Shown in pieces: positions 32,813-42,096 of a DNA stretch of 64,000 nucleotides (position 1 is its first letter; each line of letters starts with the position of its first letter). Under the pieces are notes generated by a model. That model was not told the DNA's origin and ran no database searches. It was given only the letters and a program-made list of their open reading frames with translations. The position numbers were made by a program, and so were the translations under genes. This DNA is from Amorphophallus konjac (Eukaryota; Streptophyta; Magnoliopsida; Alismatales; Araceae). The stretch lies in contig CM040120.1 of NCBI GenBank assembly GCA_022559845.1, positions 168,498,334 through 168,562,333 of the forward strand, read 5' to 3'.

Positions 32813-35678
32813 TCACCTCTCTGCCCTCTCGTTCCTCTGCTGGCCGGAGGAGCTGGCAAGGAAATCGGCTACTGATCCACTCGGGGCAACGCTCCTCCGT
32901 GCCCCACTTTGAGATGTGCTCCGCTCCGGTCCTCGGCCCATCATCCTCACCGTCCGCTCCATCGTCCGCAGCTCGATCTTCAACTCGAAGATTTGACGCC
33001 GTGTCTCTCGGGCCTCAGTCCGGTAGCGCTCCAAGTCCGCTGTCCCGATCCGGAGTCTCTCCACCTCGGCTTCTGCCTGAGCCAGCTCTGCTCGGAATCG
33101 CTCAGCCTCCGATCATCCTCGCTCTGCCTCCGATCGAGCGCGCTCTGCTTCGGCCACTACTGTGGTCAGCTCTCTCGCCTACAGTTTTCATTTTCAGTGT
33201 ATTAAGCATTTAGTGCATGAGCATTTTAGGTCAAAGCATTAAGTTTCTTACCCGCTCCGCGAGGGTGGCCTCCGCCTCCTCGGCCCGAACTACCGCTCGA
33301 GCGAACTCAGCATCCCGCTCAGCTCTGCCCCCGGCAGGCTGTGATGAAGATGACGGGGCATCCGGTCCGGCTCTTTGGGTTCCTTCAGCCAGCTGCATTT
33401 AGAATTAAAGTTAGTCAGTCTCATTTGCATCATTTGCATCGTAAGCATAAAATCATTTAAGTTGCAGGTTTTGGGAATCTTACCAGAAGCTCCAGGGCGG
33501 TCCGGTACTCGTCCCGCTATTGGATGGTGGCGTGGAGTAGCCCCTCGAGCTCGGCTATCTGTCCCTCAGGGTCTAGCTGCATTTAGAAATCATGGGTCAG
33601 TGCATATAGAACTGTTGCATGTAGAATAAACATAGTTTAAGTTTAGAAATGCATACCGATCGTCGGGTACCTAGGTACACTTGGTCCCCATATCACCGGG
33701 CGAAGGCCTTCAAATATGCTTCATCGCTGTCAGCCCGCTCCTTTACTGCCCGACCCCTCTTGTTCCAATCATGGACGTATTTCGCCTTGCGGGCGCACCA
33801 ATCCACGTCGCCGCTAATCCCTTTTGATGACTTGCCTGGGCGTTCATCGCTTCGGCACGGGAAGGTCACCTCAGGCTGATGTAGTCCCCTGGTCCGCAAG
33901 ATCAGGCGGTAGTGCAAGGGCTCGATGACGTTGATGCAATGCAACCACACGTCCCGCCCGCGGTATGAAAGGGATGTCTGGACCCATGGCTGTCCCTCGG
34001 TACCCTCATCCTGGTACGGGGTCCATCTCACCTGAAAATCATGTTAGTCCATTTGTCAGCATATAGAAACATTCATAAACATTCAGAAGCATTTAGAAGC
34101 ATTCAAAGCATTTAGAGTTCTGGGCTTACCGCCGTATGCGGGAAGGAATCCAGCTCATCCTAGATCACCTGGGTCAATCTGGTGATCGACCCTGAGTCCT
34201 TGGCAACCACCCATCGCCTCGCGATCGGGATCCGCCCGGGGTGTTGTAGTGTGCCTCGCCCAATCCCAGGGAGGTACACGAAGCTCCAGATCTGCATTTA
34301 GGAGTCATGTCAGTCAATTGCATTGCATAATCATTTGCATAATCATGATAAGAAGCATTTAAGTCAGTTTTACTTGTAGGAAAGGTGAGAAGCCACCCAG
34401 CATCGTCTACCGGTCCGTCGTGCTGAGCGACTCGAATAGGAAGGCCAGGACCGCTGCTCCCCATGCGTACTTTCCTACTCTTCCTAAGTCCTCGAGCAAT
34501 GGCAGTAGTCTGCAACTGATTACGTCTGCTCAAGTCACGAATAGCAGCTTCCCGAATAGCAGCATGAGGAACCGCCTCAGCACGCGATCTCCCTCCGGTC
34601 CTGCCTCCGCTGCCACATGTGGGCGCACCTGCTCTATCACTCACCCGAGATGCTCCTCGGGTAGCTCTCCCACTACAATAGCAGCTCCTCTCAATCCCAA
34701 ACTCTCCTGCAGTCTCGATCTCGAAAGCTGGGAGGAAGTATGGCCCGGTCTGATCAAGTCCAAGCCCAGCAGCTCCTGGGCGAACTCCATGTAGTTCCCG
34801 TAAGTCCACCCAGTCACTGCTACTTCGTGGACCCTTAATCCCGTAATCCTTGCTATGTCTTCCAGCGTGGGGATCATGTGGCCCCATGGGAAGATGAAGG
34901 CTCTACTAACTGGGTCCCATCGCTCATGCAACGTGTATAGCAATGGCGTGTCCATCCTGATCACCTCGATGCTCAGCACCTCGGTAAATCCCATAGCTGC
35001 GAGTCGCTCTCTCTGGTAATCGGGCAGTGCCTGGTAGTCCGCCCGGATCTGGAGCCATGAGATTCTTGTTCTTCTTTTTCCCTGCATACATTTAGATCAT
35101 AAACTAGTCAATTGCATCATAGAATCATTGCATAACAGTCATATAATAAAAACAAACAAAAAAATTGAATAATTGAAAACCTAAAAAAACAGTCCTAGTC
35201 TCTGGTGACTGTGACGGCCCTGGGGTGGGGCGTCACACGGCTCTAACGCACCAGTGGTGGTGCGCTAGGCTCATGACGGTCGCTGGAACGACCGTCACAC
35301 TCTCTGCTAACGGGTGTTCTCCCATTTTGTTTCCCTTGGCTTCTCACTTTGGCCAAATGGCCTACATGTGTTCCTAATGGGTTCATAGACCCATTTTCTA
35401 CCCCCCATTCGTCCATGCACGCACTTAAAAACTCATAAAAATTGAAAATTGAAAATTAGGGTGAGTGGGGTTACCTCTCGGTCTTGGCCCCTCTTCCTCT
35501 TTTTTTCTTGTGCTTTGGGTTCTTCTTCATATAGGGGAGCTTCCCCTTGATCCTCCTCAGCCGTTGGAGCCTCTTCTTCCGCCATTGGCTCCCTCGCCGT
35601 CGTTTCTTCTTCCACGGGCGATGGGATCACCTCTCGTTCTATCCGACGGTGGAGGCGGCGGATGGCCTTCCTCTTCAT
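32813..35678 (-). pseudogene. Antisense gene 2 of C: seven-exon plant mobile domain protein with coiled-coil tail
   Basis: Exons on the minus strand: 35678-35475, 35081-34374, 34291-34130, 34031-33657, 33576-33484, 33392-33252, 33178-32813. Every intron has GT...AG ends and every exon is a multiple of three, so all introns are phase 0; the total is about 682 codons. Exon 1 is Glu-rich. Exon 2 has the PMD core: LLYTLHERWDPVSRAFIFPW, MIPTLEDIARITGLRV, then RLLPLLEDLGRVGKYAWGAA. Exons 5-7 encode an Arg/Glu/Ala-rich coiled coil. About seven in-frame stops show decay. Splice sites are on the antisense strand, so they survive passage through the element's sense RNA. Role unknown; the domain suggests a transposon-derived regulator. 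Confidence 0.75.
35201..35310. repeat. Paired-motif units inside intron 1 of antisense gene 2
   Basis: tgacggccc...ggcgtcacac, taacgcacc...ggtgcgctag and tgacggtcg...cgaccgtcac, the last nearly a perfect inverted pair. It lies in the longest intron (35474-35082). Confidence 0.7.
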
Positions 35679-35854
35679 CCCCTTTTCCCTTCTCTTCGGT
35701 GGCTATGGGGCCTCGTCGCCGGCCATCCTCGTCGGTGGTCGCCGGTGGTCGTCTCGGTGGTCTGGGGTTTCTTTTGGGGGTGTTTAGGGCTTGAATGGAT
35801 GTGTGAATGAGGCTTGTGACCGTTCGGTTTGTTTTTTTTTGAATGCTCAGAAAA

Positions 35855-36015
35855 TGTGACGGTCTATCGCCAGACCGTTAAATTCTCTAACGCGTGTGCC
35901 TTAGACCGTTAGGTCAGTTTGAATCATGCATTGAAGGATATGAATCGCCAATGCTCTGACGGCCCAAGGCTGATCCGTCAGAATTCTCTAACGCACCCCC
36001 TGTAGACCGTCACAA
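35855..36015. repeat. Paired-motif units upstream of antisense gene 2
   Basis: tgacggtctatcgccagaccgtta, taacgcgtg...agaccgttag, tgacggcc...ccgtcag and taacgcacc...agaccgtcac, about 180-340 bp upstream of the gene's start codon on the minus strand. Confidence 0.7.
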
Positions 36016-36996
36016 TTTCCAGGTTGCTTGATGAAGAAAATGGTCTATTTGATGCCTGAATGATTGTATTTTTTTCCATGATGTATATTATTAATGATTT
36101 TCATGCGTACAAATAGTTATGCCTTGTTTCATGCTCATATTAATTGTCATTGGCTAACCTTTGTTCATGGATGAAGTTATGAACATCATCATTCGCCAAT
36201 TCGCCGGGCAGGTAAGTCAGGTACAGTATCCCGAATTCCTTGTCCCCTTAATGCATTACTATATGTTATCTATGATATATTATCTCGAGAACCGGCTGGT
36301 CATTCATGTGTTCTGGGATCTGATGTTCCCCTTAAACAAAAATGATGATGATCTAAGTGCACATGTTTAATCGTTGGATAGACCGTTAGGTTGGAAAAGT
36401 TTGGGGACGATGGTTCTGTCTTGCACGCCATGGTTGCAGATGATGTCCTGACCCTGATTTCTCCGGTCTAGCAATATTATTCTCGAGTATCTTGTTATTT
36501 TATCTTTCTTTGCATTCATTTTAATGATTTCTTTATTTTAGCCCAGCAAGCATCATGCGCATTCTTTGAGCATTCATGAATCTTCATCTGTCAAGGTGTC
36601 TCAATGATGGTGAATAGCTGTGTTCTTGATCTCAAGTAAGGAGAGTCATTCCACTCTGAATTGGAAGGTTTCCTTCGGTCTACTCGCATGATCTGGTTAG
36701 CTGAAGATTCCTGTCTAGAGTTTAGTTAATCGTCTTTTCCTTTCCGTTGCCTCCGGCGGCTAGCCGTGTTTTCCTTTCCTTAGTTGGTAGTTCCTCCAGA
36801 CATGCATCCTTTGGTTGTCTATTTCCTTGTGATTAGTTCGAGGTTTCCAGGAAATTCCTATCGCTTGTTGGTTAAGAACGGGTGTCGTTTTCCTTAACGC
36901 CCGCTTTTCAGTCCACTCCGCTTCACTTCCGCTTCATCTCCATGTTCCATTTCGCTTTCGCTTCACCTCCGCTCGCTCCCCTGCAAAGAGGACGTT
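36016..36996 (+). other. 3' noncoding tail of C
   Basis: No coding frame. The segment 36196-36600 is colinear with D at 54560-54960 and includes caggtaagtcaggta at 36209, a perfect-looking splice donor in the sense direction, followed by cgaccggctggt-like and gttccccttaaacaaaaatgatgatgatcta strings. Confidence 0.6.
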
Positions 36997-37009
36997 AAGG
37001 AGGGGCACC
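36997..37009 (+). promoter_or_regulatory. Polypurine tract of C
   Basis: aaggaggggcacc directly precedes the LTR start TGTTGACACCC; D has aaggagggacatc at 55434-55446. Confidence 0.75.
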
Positions 37010-38756
37010 TGTTGACACCCGTTTTATGACCAATAAGTTGGGTCATCTCCTTGTTCATTCTATATGATGCTCCGAGTTGTTCACTCTTTCATTGAGCCTT
37101 CTTGATCAGCTGGAGGTTTATTTCATGGGTCTTATTCCTTGGTTGGGTTTGATTCCTTGATTCCTTGCATTGGACGAAGCTTAGCAAGCTTTCATTTCCT
37201 TTGGATCCTTATTGTCTCTAACGGTCTACACCAAGCGCGTTACATCCCTCTGATGCATTAGCCGTTGGCCGTTACATCTTGCAAAGTCCTTGAGCTCAAG
37301 GCCTGTTTCAGTTCTTATCATTTTGGTTATCCGTTGTCTCTGACGGTCCATCGTGCAACCGTTATATTCCTCTAACGCGTTATCCCTCGCCCGTTACATT
37401 CTTCAAGAGTCCAACACTGTTGAGCTTCTCCCGTTGATCTTATCTTCTTAAAGGACAAGGTTGTGTGACGGTCTACTCCTGGAGCGTTGCATGTCTGTGA
37501 CGGTCTGTCGTGCAGCCGTTACATCAAACAGAGAGTCCTGGCAGGTCTAACATGTTCTCTGCTACTCCGTGATCGAATTGAGAGTTTGATCTTGTGATTT
37601 CTCTTCCAAATCTAATCCTCAGAACCTTCTGTTTGTTTCTATGGACTCTTGGGAGTATTATCTTCAAGAGTTTGCTAAGAATCATCCTCCTTTTTAGCTG
37701 GATTATCCTCTGCTCGACCGGAGAGTTTGAGGGTCTATAAATAGAACCCTTGACTTCATGGCCTGGAGAGGAGAAATCTGGAGTTTGCGTCGAAGTGCTG
37801 CCGCATTCTGGAGTCATATGCAACCAAGGAGAATTGATTTCCACGTCCATCTGCCTCACAGTCAAGGGAGTATTTAGTTTTCCAAGTGTTTAGTTCCATC
37901 ATTGTTCTTAGTGTTCTTCCTTCCTTCCTTTGCATCATAGCATTGTCCCACTCCTTCTTTCATGTTCCTCCACTTGTTTCATTCATCTAAACATCCTTCC
38001 TATCTTTTAAAACGCCCAGAGGGGTTAAAAAACCAAACTTCCCCGGTATTTCCCTTTCCTTTTGAATGATATCAAGTTCATTTGAGAATTGATGCCACGT
38101 TGTTTGAAAGGCTAATTTGGGGTTGTTTTTCTTGTGTTCTACATTCTTTGGCAGGTTTACAGGGTTCAGTAGACGAGGCCCAAGCTTTCTAGCCGGCTAG
38201 AAGGTTTGGAGTTTGAAGGATTCACAAGCTTGTTTTGCAGACACTCTGACGGTCTTCATCAGACGCGTCAGGTTCCTCTAGCAGTCTATCGGGAGACCGT
38301 CACACACGTTGTGACGCGTGGGCGTTGGACCGTTATATTCAACAGAGCTATAGTTTCCTATTGGTTTCTCTCTCCCGTGGGCGGGTGCATCATCCTCCTA
38401 TTCCAAGGTATTTCTCAGGTCTTTGGCTTGTGTTAACCTTGGTGTGGATCACGTTCTTTCTTGGTATTGGGCATTAGCTTTCTCTCTCTCATATCTCTTA
38501 TTTACTCTTGCTTGCTCCACCTCTACGGTGTGTTTTTCTTCATTCTTTATTCCACGCCCCGGCGTGTGTTTTTCTTTATTTGTTTAGCTTAGTTGTGATG
38601 ATTGAGATAGCATGCCCATGCTAGAGCTTATGCTTGTTGCCTAGGTTTATGGTTTACATGTTCATAGGTTGATTGACTTTATCACTTGGCTCATATTTCT
38701 ATTTAGTCGGCATCATAAGCCCATCTTGCAAAAGAAGGGATACATTGAAACCAACA
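37010..38756 (+). repeat. 3' LTR of C
   Basis: Begins TGTTGACACCC and ends GAAACCAACA, 1747 bp, followed by the TSD ATAAG. A TATAAATA box lies at 37736-37743. The same layout as D's LTR is seen: a ggggttaaaaaacc block near 38020, ctagccggctagaag near 38190 and a cttggtgtggatcacgtt string near 38437. Paired ACGG/CCGT motifs occur at 37211-37525 and 38236-38340. It is clearly a different subfamily from the LTR halves at the left end of C. Confidence 0.75.
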
Positions 38757-38761
38757 ATAAG
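38757..38761 (+). repeat. TSD of element C, right copy (ATAAG)
   Basis: Matches 17385-17389. On the minus strand an open frame of element E reads through this site into the left side without a shift once C and one ATAAG copy are removed. Confidence 0.75.
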
Positions 38762-39600
38762 GTCTTCCAAGGTCTCAATAAGGTTGAAAGACTGGAATGT
38801 GGTGTGGAACGAGTTAACGGGCACTATTTGTAGTGTGAGGTCCATGGATGGGTAGGAAGAGATCGGAACATCAGGAATTAAACCCTTCCTTAACTAGCTA
38901 GCTAGTGGCTCTCCAATAACTAGCTCGCCCTCGGGAAGCAAGTATGGCTCCAGATGAAGATCGAAGGGTGAAGGTTGTTGCAAGGCATCTCCATCGGATG
39001 GCGAATAAGCATCCTCTATGATGGGGAAAGGACCGGGTCGAGTATGCCAGCCACGACCTCCTTAGGTTCTGACATGACTTCATCATGTCTTCGGGGTGGG
39101 TTAGGGGGAATCGAAGGCTCAATACGAGAGTGCATCCTATCTATCCGATCCGTAAAGATTTGCAGGAGTTTGGCAAAGGTGGGATTTCAAGGGACACGAG
39201 CTTCATGGGGGATTCGCCCATAATCATTATGCCTGGTCTTGAACCTAGACTCATCTACATGCGGGACCTTTTGCCTCTGACTATGGCCTTCATGGTCGGA
39301 GGTGACAGGGTGGGGTAGGTAGATCCTCCTAAGCTCGTCCTTCATTTCGTACCATGTCCCAATGGGCCGTTGCCGCCTAATGTCTCTCATGCATTAAATG
39401 CATCTCCACTTATCCTCAGCTTCGTGCAAAAGCCTCTCCTTGGCAAAATAGACTTTCATGGCATCGGACATGGGGTAACACTCAAAATATTTTTCCATGG
39501 CAGCTTCCCAATTTAGGTAGTCGCTCGGGACTTTCGAGCCTTCAAAGGTAGGTGCTTAAGGCCTAATGAACCAGAGGGGGTGGTTTCCAAGCGCACGGGT
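38762..39600 (-). pseudogene. Element E, 5' coding part: gag-like
   Basis: Minus-strand gag segments: DYLNWEAAMEKYFECYPMSD and VYFAKERLLHEAEDKW (about 39530-39410), then RPIGTWYEMKDELRRIYLPH (39390-39187 frame), which fit the capsid region of chromovirus gag. Further down, EPSIPPNPPRRHDEVMSEPK and a long linker (IPDVPISSYPSMDLTLQIV...) lead into the insertion point of C. Stops and frame changes occur. No protease or RT follows on the other side. Confidence 0.7.
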
Positions 39601-39760
39601 GTCTCTTTCCTCCATCCTATGCAAACAGTCATATCCCCTGGGCGACTTGAAATCCATGGGAAACTAGGGGGAAACTACGGGATGGACATGCGATGGAGCT
39701 AAATGCGGGAGGAGTTGGAATGCGGATGCCTAATGCATGACTACCGTAGACTCAAACTGT

Positions 39761-39772
39761 GCTCTGATACCA
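39761..39772 (-). promoter_or_regulatory. Primer-binding site of E (initiator Met tRNA)
   Basis: On the minus strand tggtatcagagc, 3 bp from the LTR end at 39776. Confidence 0.9.
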
Positions 39773-39775
39773 ATT

Positions 39776-42091
39776 TGATGTGGGACGAATGTGACTCAAC
39801 CGGACAATACAAACTTAGACTCTAATTGTCGACTCAACTCGTTTTGGACTGACACGACCAGCTATGACACGCACAATGGAGCCACCTCGGCTCGACACTA
39901 ATCAGCTCCAGAAGAGGTGAATATGCCCTCAACAAAAAGTACAAGCTGATGATTCGTCCCAAGCGAGGGAAACGCAGGGATCTGCACGGCTGAAGAACCG
40001 ACCGAGTCAAGGGTGGTCAAACTCACTCTCGTGCTCGGATCGAGTCACGGGACGTTTCACACTATCTCACTCGCAGTAGTGATCAAATATATATCGAGCT
40101 AGAATCCTATCACGCATCAACAGTGGCATACAAACACATACAAAATAAGCAAATGTCGAGAGAGATAAAGATCAATACATCCACGCTCCGGACATGGGGA
40201 AGACAACCCCGGCCAAGACCCGTACTCCTGGTACAAACAATTACCAACAATTATAGAAGTTATAACCACTTCATGTAGGGAGGTAATAGGCAACAAGTGG
40301 GACCCGGGAATTTCAAACTTGGGTTGTCGGGTAGCGTTTTGGACAGCTTTGACGACACAGATGCGTTGCTGATCGGTGTAGGCAGGACGGTGAGTGCTGA
40401 CGATCTAGCGTACCACACTCCGGTTGGAAGGCCAATCAGGGTGTGATGGTCCCGTTGCAAAGAGGACTTCAGAAGGAACGACCCCTTGGAGGGGATCGCG
40501 CTGGATCTCCTTGTGGAAGGTGAGGCGGTCCAACTTGTTGGCCGTTGTTCTTTGATGGCCCGAACCAATTCTGTAGATTCAGAACTGCGCATCCCGACGA
40601 AAATACTTGCTGTGACCAGGTCCGATGTTGAATCATGGTGAAACTAGTGCCATTACGACGCTCTCTCAAAGATCTATAATCCCATGATGTTACAGGAATT
40701 TTTCTGTTGATTTATGTTCTGTGGAGGAATTTTGAACAGTCTGGTTCCCTGACTGAGAACAGACTGGACAGAACGTAAGCACCAGAAGGTGATGGTGGAA
40801 CAAGGGGAAAGCGTTGGATCTGGAAGGCAGGGTGGCCGTGGAAGATAGAAAGGAAAGTATGGATCAAGCCCACAAATTTATGGGCTGATCAGAGGTGGTT
40901 TTGGGGGCGAGAGCGATTTTAATGTATGGCAAGGTTGGATCTGGGCTGCAGAAACATAACTGAATTCAGTCTGAACAACGATTTTTACAGAGGGGTAAAC
41001 AGGCTTCAAAAATCATGAAAATTTTTATGGAGATGGGGTTGGATAGACAGAAATTCCATAAAAAATTTCAGCCCGATCTGAAAGAGTTAAGGGGGTGAAA
41101 AATGGGATGAGGTGGGTTGCTAGTTTGTCGATCTGCAAAGAGATAGAACTGTGTACATTGGGGAAATGGTGGTGGATTGGGTGCAAATGGACGATCGAGC
41201 GCATGGGAATTTTTCTAGAGAGGGGAGACAACGTGGGGAGCTTACCCTAAATGTTGGGTGGCGATTCGACGGGTGGATTGGGCGATCTGAAGCAAACTCT
41301 GAGTTGCTATCCTGTAGTGGACAGATCGGCGACGATGAGACAATGGTGGTGCTATGGTGGCTCCCACGGCGGCGGCGGCGGCACGGTTGAGCTTCTCACT
41401 GAGAGAGGAACCTTATAAATAGGGATTCACACCCTGGAGGAGTAACCTTCTCAGCTGCAAGGAGGGAAGAGGAGAGGGGCGCCCTAGGAAATTTTTGCAC
41501 AAATGATTCATTTCTTCCATTAAAATTGTACAATAGAATATTTGTATGGGGGTAAACCCTAGATATAAAGACCATAAGTACCCTTAGATCTAGGGCTAGG
41601 GAGGGGTACTTAGGGGATAGCAAAGTAATCACTAGTAATGGGGAGGGGGATCCACTAGGGTACAAGAGAATAATGGGAAGGGGGATCCACTAGTAATGGG
41701 GAGGGGATCCACTAGGGTATAAGAGAGTAATGGGGAGGGGGCAAGTTGGACGTGTTCACCTTGGTCTAAGTGCACCATGGATAAACCCTAATGGGCTTTA
41801 AGCTGGGAAGCCCAATTTGGAAACAAACCCCCTATGTACCTTATTGATTTACATTAACTCCAATAGCCCAACTAACACTCCCTTGACCCAAAAATAACCC
41901 AAGAAAAAAATACAATTACACACTACACACCAATTACACTCCAAATAAATACTGAAAATACCAACACTTATGATGGAGACTCTAGACTATCTCCAAGCCA
42001 AAGATATGCATACATATCTCGAGTGGTACTGTGTGTCCTATAGTGTCGGCCCACAGAGCCATGCCGCTCGGAAACTCTGGTGTCCACACCA
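39776..42091 (-). repeat. 5' LTR of element E
   Basis: On the minus strand TGGTGTGGACACC ... CGTCCCACATCA, 2316 bp. It is homologous along its length to 13679-16053. A TATTTATA box lies at about 41413-41424 on the minus strand (missing in the partner LTR). The minisatellite here (41636-41741) has four units against seven. Confidence 0.85.
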
Positions 42092-42096
42092 ACCAA
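42092..42096 (+). repeat. TSD of element E, right copy (ACCAA)
   Basis: Pairs with 13674-13678. Confidence 0.8.

Larger units (their letters stand above)
17390..38756 (+). mobile_element. Element C: 21.4-kb Tat-lineage gypsy element with antisense PMD genes
   Basis: Order: inverted LTR-half palindrome (17390-19787), PBS, leader, gag, protease, G-patch-like motif, RT, RNase H, second RNase H, integrase, long noncoding tail, two antisense PMD genes, tail, PPT, 3' LTR (37010-38756). The second RNase H, large size and antisense ORFs between pol and 3' LTR fit the Tat/Ogre group. The TSD ATAAG and an open frame of host element E across the removed insertion support both ends. The two ends come from different LTR subfamilies (TGTAG...CTACA on the left, TGTTGACACCC...CCAACA on the right), so the element looks recombinant. 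Confidence 0.75.
13679..42091 (-). mobile_element. Element E: RT-less chromovirus derivative, split by element C
   Basis: Two 2.3-kb LTRs face the same way (minus), with TSD ACCAA outside, an initiator-Met PBS at 39761-39772 and a PPT-like tract before 16053. Removing the 21.4-kb insertion C leaves an element of about 7 kb with only about 2.35 kb inside. That interior encodes a gag-like start, an unrecognised linker, the integrase C-terminus and a chromodomain, but no protease, RT or RNase H. It is therefore a non-autonomous chromovirus derivative that must have used proteins in trans. Confidence 0.8.

Noticed and set aside
35433..35794. Plus-strand 87-109-codon frames at 35465 and 35547
   Set aside because: They lie opposite exon 1 of antisense gene 2, whose exon has correct splice sites and phase.
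38711..38720. ataag at 38715 as the right TSD of C
   Set aside because: The base pair before it is not an LTR-like CA end, whereas 38757 is preceded by CCAACA and gives an open frame in E when joined to the left side.
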